Of a stretch of 64,000 bases of DNA, positions 36,137 through 43,115 are shown in pieces; the stretch's first letter is position 1, and the number at the start of each line of letters is the position of its first letter. This stretch comes from Arthrobacter beigongshangensis (GTDB taxonomy: Bacteria; Bacillota; Bacilli; Bacillales_A; Planococcaceae). Made by a program: the position numbers and the translations under genes. Below the pieces are notes generated by a model that was given only the letters and a program-made list of their open reading frames with translations, made no database searches and had not been told where the DNA came from. The stretch is taken from assembly GCF_016820585.1 (NCBI RefSeq), contig NZ_JADHDX010000001.1, positions 434,001-498,000 of the forward strand, written 5' to 3'.

Positions 36137-36180
36137 AAGGAGGGTCGGGCCGGCTCTTGAAGCCCGGCCCCTTACATATG
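36136..36180 (+). promoter_or_regulatory. Ribosome site separated from the flbD start by a GC-rich hairpin
   Basis: AAAGGAGGG at 36136-36144 is a strong ribosome site but lies 33 nt before the family start ATG at 36178. Between them GGGCCGG (36147-36153) pairs perfectly with CCGGCCC (36164-36170). With the hairpin folded, the effective spacing is TC plus CTTACAT, 9 nt, which is ideal. A TTG at 36157 inside the hairpin is an alternative start. Confidence 0.55.
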
Positions 36181-36399
36181 ATTCAGGTTACACGCTTGAA
36201 TGGCAGTACGTTCACCTTGAACGCGCTGTACATAGAGAAAATTGAGTCGTTCCCTGATACGACCATCACGCTTACAACAGGCTCCAAATATGTAGTCCTC
36301 GATAAGGCTGAACTTGTTAACAGCCGGATTATCGAATTTTATAAATCGGTTCAGTTGCTATCAAATCCGTTTATCCGAGGTGAAGAAGATGAAGAATAA
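36178..36399 (+). CDS. swrD: Flagellar protein FlbD (SwrD, YlzI)
   Basis: This 73-aa FlbD-family protein begins MIQVTRLNGSTFTLNALYIEKIE, the hallmark of the family (quoted in outline). In B. subtilis the homologue SwrD raises flagellar motor power and supports swarming; transfer of that role here is inferred. The ATG matches the family start. Translation probably relies on a hairpin bringing the AAAGGAGGG site close. An upstream TTG at 36157 would add seven residues including KPGP encoded by the hairpin. The gene overlaps fliL by 11 nt. Confidence 0.88.
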   Translation: MIQVTRLNGSTFTLNALYIEKIESFPDTTITLTTGSKYVVLDKAELVNSRIIEFYKSVQLLSNPFIRGEEDEE

Positions 36400-36817
36400 A
36401 GTATTGACAATTGCGCTTATCATTCTAGTATCTATTACACTAATTGGTGTCATTGCACTCATTCTCGTTATGCAGTTGAACAAAGGTGATGCAGGTCCAT
36501 CAGAACCGACAATTGAAGAAATTATCGAGAACTCGGTGGACATTGAAGAAATTACAACAAATTTAGTTGGTAAACAATTTATCCGTATTTCCTTAAAAAT
36601 CCAAACGGATAACGTAAAGGCAGCGGATGAATTGTCGAAAAGAGATTTTCAGGTGAAAAATATTTTGATTCAAGAACTATCTGAAATGACGCCGCAGGAT
36701 TTAGAAGGCAAAGCCGGTAAACAAGCACTAGAAGATTCGATAAAATCACAATTGAACCCACTTATGCAGCAGGGTGAAATTCAAAAGGTCTATATCGTTT
36801 CACACATCATTCAATAA
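36389..36817 (+). CDS. fliL: Flagellar basal-body-associated protein FliL
   Basis: FliL (142 aa) is a single-pass membrane protein that rings the stator and supports torque. A transmembrane helix occupies about residues 4-27 (VLTIALIILVSITLIGVIAL). The C-terminal extracellular domain has the family stretch FIRISLKIQTDN and ends LMQQGEIQKVYIVSHIIQ. The ATG at 36389 follows GAGGTGAA and lies inside the flbD C-terminus, so translation is coupled. Longer in-frame starts lie within flbD and would add an improbable N-terminus. Confidence 0.93.
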   Translation: MKNKVLTIALIILVSITLIGVIALILVMQLNKGDAGPSEPTIEEIIENSVDIEEITTNLVGKQFIRISLKIQTDNVKAADELSKRDFQVKNILIQELSEMTPQDLEGKAGKQALEDSIKSQLNPLMQQGEIQKVYIVSHIIQ

Positions 36818-36862
36818 CGAAAAAAGCACATTGTACGAACCCTAATGCGAGGAGGTGACCAT

Positions 36863-37861
36863 ATGGCCGGCGATATTTTATCCCAAAATGAGATAGATGC
36901 ACTTTTGTCCGCATTATCGACAGGAGAAATGTCTGCAGAAGACATGAAAAAAGATGATGAACCCAGGAAGGTTAAGGTGTATGATTTTAAGCGTGCCCTC
37001 CGATTTTCCAAAGATCAGATTCGAAGTTTAACACGAATTCATGAAAACTTTGCGCGACTGTTAACGACCTATTTTTCAGCGCAGCTGCGGACATACGTTC
37101 AGATTAATGTCGCATCAGTCGACCAAATTCCATTCGAGGAATTCATTCGGTCGATTCCTAATATGACGCTCATTAATATTTTCGAAGTACCGCCACTAGA
37201 TGGTAACATCCTAATGGAGGTTAACCCGAATATTGCTTACTCGATGCTCGACCGCCTTATGGGAGGTGTCGGGACAAGTCCGGGGAAAGCTGATAACCTA
37301 ACTGAAATTGAAACGAAAATCATGACGAACTTATTTGAAAGATCCTTTGATAACTTACGCGAAGCATGGTCTGGTATTATTGACATTGATCCGTTCCTAA
37401 CGGAGATGGAAGTCAATCCACAGTTTCTTCAAATGATATCGCCAAACGAAACGGTGGTCGTTATTTCGTTCAATATCATGATTGGTGAATCGAGTGGGAT
37501 GATTAATATTTGTATTCCACACGTTGTGTTAGAGCCGATTGTTCCTAATTTGTCGGTCCGCTATTGGATGCAGTCAAATAAGAAAGAGCCGACGCCTGAA
37601 CAAAGTGTTGTGCTTGAAAAACGTTTGAAAAAAGCACCTTTACCTGTCGTTGCTGAGCTCGGAAACGGTCAGCTGACGATTGAAGATTTCTTGTATTTAC
37701 AACTTGGGGATGTCATTCCACTTGATCGTAAAATTGACGCGCCGCTCGTCGTAAAAGTCGGCGATATACCAAAATTCATAGCGCAACCAGGACATCTAGG
37801 GAACAGAATGGCTGTGCAGATAATTGACACAATGATAGGAGGGGATGAAGATGATGAGTGA
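36863..37861 (+). CDS. fliM: Flagellar motor switch protein FliM
   Basis: FliM (332 aa) binds phosphorylated CheY and forms the C-ring with FliG and FliY. The N-terminal CheY-binding segment is ILSQNEIDALLSAL (about 5-18). The middle CheC-like domain lacks the phosphatase residues, and the C-terminal SpoA domain starts near 255 with LGNGQLTIEDFLYLQLGDVI. The ATG at 36863 follows GGAGGTGA. The stop overlaps the fliY start region. It is of standard length. Confidence 0.97.
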   Translation: MAGDILSQNEIDALLSALSTGEMSAEDMKKDDEPRKVKVYDFKRALRFSKDQIRSLTRIHENFARLLTTYFSAQLRTYVQINVASVDQIPFEEFIRSIPNMTLINIFEVPPLDGNILMEVNPNIAYSMLDRLMGGVGTSPGKADNLTEIETKIMTNLFERSFDNLREAWSGIIDIDPFLTEMEVNPQFLQMISPNETVVVISFNIMIGESSGMINICIPHVVLEPIVPNLSVRYWMQSNKKEPTPEQSVVLEKRLKKAPLPVVAELGNGQLTIEDFLYLQLGDVIPLDRKIDAPLVVKVGDIPKFIAQPGHLGNRMAVQIIDTMIGGDEDDE

Positions 37862-39041
37862 TAATATCCTTTCGCAGGAAGAAATCGAAGCATTACTGCG
37901 AGGTGAGCCTATTGAGGCTGAAGATTCCACCGTCTCGTCCACCGAGAGTATGGTGACAGCTGATTATTTGGATGAGATAGAGCAGGATACACTAGGTGAA
38001 ATCGGTAATATTTCCTTCGGAAGCTCGGCAACGGCATTGTCTGCATTGCTCGGACAAAAAGTCGAAATTACAACACCAACAATTTCGGTTGTTCACAAAG
38101 AAGAGTTGGAAGCTGAATTTATCCATCCGTATGTAGCTGTTAAAGTGGAATATACAGCAGGTTTAAGCGGTATGAACTTGTTTGTTATTAAGCAAAATGA
38201 TGCGGCTATCATTGCAGACCTTATGCTCGGTGGAGATGGAACAGAACCGGATATGAATCTTGGGGAAATCCATTTAAGCGCAGTACAAGAAGCGATGAAT
38301 CAAATGATGGGTTCGGCGGCAACTTCTATGTCGACGATGTTCAATACAAAAGTGGATATATCTCCACCAACTATTGATTTATTAGATATAGAATCTGACC
38401 GTGGAAGAGAATTAATCCCACAGGATGAGTTATCCATTAAAGTGTCATTTGCATTAAAAGTCGGCGAGCTGATTGATTCTAATATTATGCAGCTACTGCC
38501 GTTAACATTTGGTAAAAACTTAGTCAATACTTTACTGAGTGGGGGAGCTGAAGAAGAAGCCGCAGCCGTCGCTGAAATGGCACCGCCAATTGCACAGCCG
38601 GAGCCTACTATGCAACAACCTGTACAACAACCGGCTATGCAGCAGCCTGCTTATGATAATACGCAACAACAATATGCACAGCCTGCACCACAGCAACAGA
38701 TGCGTATGCAGCAGCCACAAGTAAATGTTCAACAGGCACAGTTTGCTAGCTTTGAAAGTCCTTCGCTGAATCCTTCAGAAACGAATAACTTGAATATGCT
38801 TCTTGATATTCCGTTACAAGTGACTGTTGAGTTGGGGAGAACAAAACGTTCCGTTAAGGAAATTTTAGAAATGTCTAGTGGTTCAATTATTGAATTAGAC
38901 AAGCTTGCAGGTGAACCAGTTGATATACTTGTTAACAATCGCCATATTGCCAAAGGCGAAGTAGTTGTCATTGATGAGAACTTTGGTGTTCGGATCACTG
39001 ATATTGTAAGCCAAGTAGACCGTTTAAATAATTTACGATGA
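37854..39041 (+). CDS. fliY: Flagellar switch protein and CheY-P phosphatase FliY
   Basis: FliY (395 aa) replaces FliN in Bacillales. The N-terminus NILSQEEIEALLRGE is a FliM-like CheY-binding motif. The CheC-like domain carries two phosphatase motifs: Glu49 and Asn52 in DTLGEIGNIS, and a second SAVQEAMNQ near 145. A linker at about 250-300 is very rich in Gln, Pro and Met. The C-terminal SpoA/FliN domain begins LLDIPLQVTVELGRTKRSV. Start candidates are ATG 37851 and 37854, behind AGGAGGGG; I chose the better-spaced one. Both active sites are intact, so it probably dephosphorylates CheY-P at the switch. Confidence 0.95.
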   Translation: MSDNILSQEEIEALLRGEPIEAEDSTVSSTESMVTADYLDEIEQDTLGEIGNISFGSSATALSALLGQKVEITTPTISVVHKEELEAEFIHPYVAVKVEYTAGLSGMNLFVIKQNDAAIIADLMLGGDGTEPDMNLGEIHLSAVQEAMNQMMGSAATSMSTMFNTKVDISPPTIDLLDIESDRGRELIPQDELSIKVSFALKVGELIDSNIMQLLPLTFGKNLVNTLLSGGAEEEAAAVAEMAPPIAQPEPTMQQPVQQPAMQQPAYDNTQQQYAQPAPQQQMRMQQPQVNVQQAQFASFESPSLNPSETNNLNMLLDIPLQVTVELGRTKRSVKEILEMSSGSIIELDKLAGEPVDILVNNRHIAKGEVVVIDENFGVRITDIVSQVDRLNNLR

Positions 39042-39060
39042 AATCGGGAGGTAATTGGGA

Positions 39061-39423
39061 ATGAGTAAACGTATTTTAATAGTGGATGACGCTGCATTTA
39101 TGCGCATGATGATTAAGGATATTTTGACAAAAAACAATTTTGAAGTAGTGGGAGAAGCAGCAGATGGTGCACAGGCTGTTGAGAAATATGAAGAATTAAA
39201 GCCTGATCTTGTCACAATGGATATTACAATGCCTGAAATGGATGGTATTGCTGCACTAAAAGCGATTAAAGAAAAAAATCCTTCAGCCACAATCATTATG
39301 TGTTCTGCAATGGGGCAACAAGCGATGGTTATCGATGCGATTCAAGCAGGTGCAAAAGACTTTATCGTTAAGCCTTTCCAAGCAGATCGCGTGATTGAAG
39401 CTATTGAAAAAGCATTAGGATAA
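39061..39423 (+). CDS. cheY: Chemotaxis response regulator CheY
   Basis: CheY (120 aa) is a single-domain receiver that, when phosphorylated by CheA, binds FliM. The acidic pair Asp9-Asp10, the phosphoacceptor Asp54 in TMDITMPEMDG, Ser82 in CSAMGQ and Lys104 in VKPF are all in place. A serine in place of threonine at the switch position is common in Bacillus-type CheY. The ATG at 39061 follows GGGAGGT. It lies between fliY and fliO as in B. subtilis, next to its phosphatase. Confidence 0.96.
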   Translation: MSKRILIVDDAAFMRMMIKDILTKNNFEVVGEAADGAQAVEKYEELKPDLVTMDITMPEMDGIAALKAIKEKNPSATIIMCSAMGQQAMVIDAIQAGAKDFIVKPFQADRVIEAIEKALG

Positions 39424-39429
39424 TTGACG

Positions 39430-40146
39430 ATGATAGTTACAACTGCAAAAAAGTATTTGTCAGCATTCCTTTTGACAATTCTTCTCGTACCACAACTCGT
39501 CATCATACCTGTCCAAGCACAAGAAGATCCGAACAAATCTGTCTCGGACTACTGGGATACGGATAAGGAAAGTAATACAGAAAAAGAAAATGACACAGAA
39601 ATAAATCTTGAACCCGATACCGATGAGCCAATTGCCGACCCAGCATCTCAAGGGGAGGCAGTTGGTTCGTCAGCGGGTGACTACATAAAAGTAATGGTAG
39701 CATTGCTATTCGTTGTCGGCTTATTATACGGACTACTTAAATTGGTCAATCGAAAAAATCGCTTATATGATAAAAATCGTTTCATGAAAAATATGGGTGG
39801 AATTTCACTTGGACAACATAAATCAATTCAGCTCGTTATTATCGGAGATTCGTACTATTTAGTAGGAGTCGGAGATGATATTCGTCTGTTGAAAGAAATT
39901 ACAGACCCTGCCGAGATTAGTAAACTCGTCGAATTTTACAAAGGTGACGATATGGAATTACCAGTAGGAATGCTGAGCCGATTACTAGGAAAGCTGCCAG
40001 GTATATCGTCGAAGGACTCAACGACTCAAACGAAGGAGTCAGCTGATTTTGGTGATCTATTCAAAACTAAACTCGATGAGATGAAAGAGGAGAGGAAACG
40101 GCATATTAGCCGCTTGACAGAAAAGGAGCGAAACGAAGATGAATGA
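39430..40146 (+). CDS. fliO: Flagellar export apparatus protein FliO (FliZ)
   Basis: FliO (238 aa; called FliZ in B. subtilis) helps assemble the FliP ring of the export gate. An N-terminal signal-like helix (about 8-32, ending VQAQ) is followed by an acidic extracytoplasmic stretch (ESNTEKENDTEINLEPDTDE, in part). A transmembrane segment VMVALLFVVGLLYGLLKLV lies near 80-100, and the cytoplasmic domain has GGISLGQHKSIQLVIIGDSYYLVGV. The ATG at 39430 is preferred to the TTG at 39424 that abuts the cheY stop. It overlaps fliP by 8 nt. Confidence 0.9.
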   Translation: MIVTTAKKYLSAFLLTILLVPQLVIIPVQAQEDPNKSVSDYWDTDKESNTEKENDTEINLEPDTDEPIADPASQGEAVGSSAGDYIKVMVALLFVVGLLYGLLKLVNRKNRLYDKNRFMKNMGGISLGQHKSIQLVIIGDSYYLVGVGDDIRLLKEITDPAEISKLVEFYKGDDMELPVGMLSRLLGKLPGISSKDSTTQTKESADFGDLFKTKLDEMKEERKRHISRLTEKERNEDE

Positions 40147-40804
40147 TTTCGTTCAGTTTTTTTCGGACAGTGATGCGGCGAACGTATCGACATCTATTAA
40201 AATGATGCTCCTTTTGACAGTCTTATCGCTTGCACCAGCCATTCTTATTTTAATGACTTCCTTTGCACGCATTGTCATTGTTCTATCTTTTGTTAGAACG
40301 GCTTTGGCGACACAGCAAATGCCGCCAAACCAAGTACTTGTCGGACTAGCACTTTTTCTAACTTTTTTCATCATGGCTCCGACCTTTCAGCAGGTCAATG
40401 AGCAAGCGCTAACTCCATTGTTTGCAGATGAAATAACACTCGAAGAGGCTTATGAAAATGCAAGTATGCCTTTGAAGGAGTTTATGAGTAAGCATACGAG
40501 ACAAAAGGATTTGGAACTATTTTTACGCTACAACCAGGCAGAGGTTCCTGAGTCGCTTGAAGATTTGCCACTGACGATGTTAGTGCCAGCATTCGCCCTC
40601 AGTGAAATTAAGACTGCATTCCAAATGGGCTTCATGATTTTCATTCCGTTTTTAGTCATCGATATGATTGTTGCGAGTATTCTAATGTCGATGGGGATGA
40701 TGATGTTACCACCGGTCATGATTTCATTACCATTTAAAATTTTGTTGTTTGTACTTGTTGATGGTTGGTATCTTATTATTAAATCATTGTTACAAAGTTT
40801 CTAG
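40139..40804 (+). CDS. fliP: Flagellar export gate protein FliP
   Basis: FliP (221 aa) forms the pentameric core of the export gate with FliQ and FliR. It has four hydrophobic segments, and the family motifs SFARIVIVLSFVRTAL, QMPPNQVLVGLALFLTFFIM and FMIFIPFLVIDMIVASILMS, MGMMMLPPVMISLPFKI are present. A cleavable signal peptide of the E. coli type is not obvious, as in Bacillus. The ATG lies in the fliO C-terminus, preceded by AAAGGAG. fliQ follows after 11 nt. Confidence 0.97.
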   Translation: MNDFVQFFSDSDAANVSTSIKMMLLLTVLSLAPAILILMTSFARIVIVLSFVRTALATQQMPPNQVLVGLALFLTFFIMAPTFQQVNEQALTPLFADEITLEEAYENASMPLKEFMSKHTRQKDLELFLRYNQAEVPESLEDLPLTMLVPAFALSEIKTAFQMGFMIFIPFLVIDMIVASILMSMGMMMLPPVMISLPFKILLFVLVDGWYLIIKSLLQSF

Positions 40805-40815
40805 GAGGGGTTAAT

Positions 40816-41085
40816 ATGACGATGGAAACAGTTATAGGGTTAGCTGAGAATGCGGTTTGGGTCATCCTTTTGACATCGGGCCCCCTCCTTATCATTGCAT
40901 TGGGAACAGGTCTTTCCGTCAGTATTTTCCAGGCGACAACGCAAATTCAGGAACAAACACTTGCATTCGTACCTAAAATTATTGCTGTTCTTGTCGGAGT
41001 TGTTCTTTTTGGTCCGTGGATGCTAACGAAGGTAACGACATTTGCAGGTGATATTTTTGAAAATCTTATTAGGTATATCGGATGA
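40816..41085 (+). CDS. fliQ: Flagellar export gate protein FliQ
   Basis: FliQ (89 aa) is a two-helix hairpin protein, four copies of which wrap the FliP-FliR core. The hydrophobic stretches at about 16-40 and 52-75 and the motif GLSVSIFQATTQIQEQTLAF are diagnostic. The ATG follows AGGAGGGG. fliR starts 4 nt after the stop, giving the fixed order fliP-fliQ-fliR seen in flagellar and virulence type III systems alike. Confidence 0.97.
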   Translation: MTMETVIGLAENAVWVILLTSGPLLIIALGTGLSVSIFQATTQIQEQTLAFVPKIIAVLVGVVLFGPWMLTKVTTFAGDIFENLIRYIG

Positions 41086-41089
41086 ATAA

Positions 41090-41866
41090 ATGGAAGAGTT
41101 AGTTCCTTCATTCGCCGCATATTTACTTATTTTAACGCGTGTTACTGCATTTTTTGTTACAGTTCCATTGTTCTCTTATCGTGCAATTCCTACAACGCAA
41201 CGAATTATTTTTGGTGCTTTACTAGCATGGGCACTCGTCTACTCAATTGATATTCCTGTGTTAGAAATAGATGGAGTGTTCATTTTGCTTGTCATCAAAG
41301 AAGCGGTGACAGGTTTAGCGATAGGGATTATCGCATTTATCATTATGGCAGCGATTCAAGTTGCAGGAGGCTTTATCGACTTTCAAATGGGATTCGCCAT
41401 TGCGAACGTCATTGATCCACAAACAGGAGCGCAATCGCCGCTACTCGGTCAATTTTTCAACTCACTGGCCATTCTTTTATTGCTCGCATTGAATGGACAT
41501 CATATGTTGTTAGACGGTATATTTTATAGCTATCAATTCATTCCGATGGATCAGTTATGGCCCGCTTTAGGTGAGGAACGTTTGGCGGAATTTGTTGTAC
41601 GAACATTTGCGAACTCATTTTTAATTGCCTTCCAAATGTCGATTCCAATTGTGGCGACCTTGTTCCTTGTCGATTTAGCACTTGGAATTACCGCTAGGGC
41701 AGTGCCGCAAATGAATATTTTCGTCATCGGATTTCCTATCAAGATTGGCGTCAGTTTTTTGGTGCTAGTCATTATGATGGGTGTTATGGTGCAGATGATG
41801 AAAAAGTTATTTGAAGTGATGATTATCGCTATGAGGGACTTGATGATACTAATTGGAGGTGGCTAA
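41090..41866 (+). CDS. fliR: Flagellar export gate protein FliR
   Basis: FliR (258 aa) completes the export-gate core and contacts FlhB. About six hydrophobic segments are visible. The motif FIDFQMGFAIANVIDPQTG (about 97-115) is the best family mark, followed by LALGITARAVPQMNIFVIGFPIKI. The C-terminus MMKKLFEVMIIAMRDLMILIGGG overlaps the ribosome site of flhB. The ATG at 41090 lacks a strong site (GAATAA upstream), so translation probably depends on coupling to fliQ. Confidence 0.95.
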   Translation: MEELVPSFAAYLLILTRVTAFFVTVPLFSYRAIPTTQRIIFGALLAWALVYSIDIPVLEIDGVFILLVIKEAVTGLAIGIIAFIIMAAIQVAGGFIDFQMGFAIANVIDPQTGAQSPLLGQFFNSLAILLLLALNGHHMLLDGIFYSYQFIPMDQLWPALGEERLAEFVVRTFANSFLIAFQMSIPIVATLFLVDLALGITARAVPQMNIFVIGFPIKIGVSFLVLVIMMGVMVQMMKKLFEVMIIAMRDLMILIGGG

Positions 41867-41867
41867 C

Positions 41868-42950
41868 ATGATGTTACGGCTTGATCTGCAGTTCTTTGCA
41901 GGGGAAAAGACCGAAAAAGCCACTCCTAAAAAACGTCAAGATTCTCGGAAAAAAGGACAGGTACTAAAAAGTCAGGATGTTACAAGTGCAATTGTTCTTC
42001 TCACTGTGTTTCTTTTTTTGTTTTTTATCGCAGGATTCATGAGGGACCGTTTTTTTATATTTTTCAAGCAGGCATTTATCGAGTATGTGCCACTCGCTCA
42101 CCTTGATGCGGATAAGGCAATGCTCATTTACGCTGAAGTGCTCGTTCAAATGGCCTTTATATTATTACCTATTATGATTGCTGCAGTTGTTGCAGGCTTA
42201 GCGGGAAATTTATTTCAAATCGGCTTATTGTTTACGACAGAGCCGCTAAAATTCGATTTAAAGAAAATTGACCCTATTAAAGGGCTCAAACGTATTTTTT
42301 CTATAAGAGCAATTATTGAATTAATGAAATCGGTATTAAAAATATCATTTATCGGTGCAACAACAGTGCTTATTCTATTGGCGAATATTGATAAAGTACT
42401 GGCGCTTGCATTTAAAAGCCCTTGGGATGTGATGACAACTGTCGCGCAGTTAGCAGCTCTCATGGGAATTACTGCGGCATTCGTTTTGTTATTCATTTCA
42501 ATACTCGATTTTTTCTATCAGAAATATGACTATGAAAAAAATCTCCGAATGTCCAAACAGGATATTAAGGATGAACATAAGAACGTTGAAGGAGATCCAA
42601 TTATTAAATCTCGCATTAAACAACGTCAGCGTGAGATGGCGATGCGACGCATGATGCAGGAAGTTCCACATGCGGATGTTGTCATTACGAACCCGACGCA
42701 TTACGCAATTGCTTTAAAGTACGATGATGAAAATATGGATGCGCCAATCGTAGTCGCAAAGGGTGTCGATTTTGTTGCCCAAAAGATAAAAATCATTGCA
42801 AAAGAACATGAGATTATGATGGTTGAAAATCGACCGTTGGCAAGAGCGATGTATGATGAAGTGGAGATTGGGGGACGTATCCCTGAAGAATTTTTTAAAG
42901 CCGTTGCAGAAATATTGGCGTATGTCTATCGCATACAACGTAAAATTTGA
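41868..42950 (+). CDS. flhB: Flagellar export switch protein FlhB
   Basis: FlhB (360 aa) wraps the export gate and switches substrate class when FliK acts on its cytoplasmic tail. The N-terminus LQFFAGEKTEKATPKKRQDSRKKGQ (outlined) is typical. Four transmembrane helices follow, then the cytoplasmic domain with the self-cleaving NPTH motif at about 275-278. The tail after it parallels the separate FlhB-like protein at 13529-13825. The ATG at 41868 has GGAGGTGG upstream. After the stop a nested hairpin and a long-form repeat copy interrupt the operon before flhA. Confidence 0.97.
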   Translation: MMLRLDLQFFAGEKTEKATPKKRQDSRKKGQVLKSQDVTSAIVLLTVFLFLFFIAGFMRDRFFIFFKQAFIEYVPLAHLDADKAMLIYAEVLVQMAFILLPIMIAAVVAGLAGNLFQIGLLFTTEPLKFDLKKIDPIKGLKRIFSIRAIIELMKSVLKISFIGATTVLILLANIDKVLALAFKSPWDVMTTVAQLAALMGITAAFVLLFISILDFFYQKYDYEKNLRMSKQDIKDEHKNVEGDPIIKSRIKQRQREMAMRRMMQEVPHADVVITNPTHYAIALKYDDENMDAPIVVAKGVDFVAQKIKIIAKEHEIMMVENRPLARAMYDEVEIGGRIPEEFFKAVAEILAYVYRIQRKI

Positions 42951-43092
42951 TTTAGCCAACAAGGAAGGATGTAGTTCAATCCTTCCTACCAGTTGGCTAA
43001 AAGCCTCCGGCGGATGTCACAGATTTTGAAAGGAGTGAATTGAGCATGCTCAATTCAAAATCTGGACGCAAATACGCCAAGGCGTATTTGAT
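42951..43092 (+). repeat. Intergenic repeat, long form, copy 6 (inside fla/che, flhB-flhA gap)
   Basis: The best-preserved copy. An outer hairpin TTTAGCCAAC (42951-42960) / GTTGGCTAAA (42992-43001) has a nested stem AGGAAGGAT / ATCCTTCCT. It runs straight into GCCTCCGGCGG (43003-43013). Arm CAGATTTTGA (43020-43029) pairs with TCAAAATCTG around the 20-nt palindrome GAATTGAGCATGCTCAATTC. The core is AAATACGCC (43070-43078) / GGCGTATTT (43081-43089), a perfect pairing. The flhA start is 23 nt after the core. Confidence 0.85.
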
Positions 43093-43115
43093 TAATATAA
43101 AAAGGTGGGGATGAC

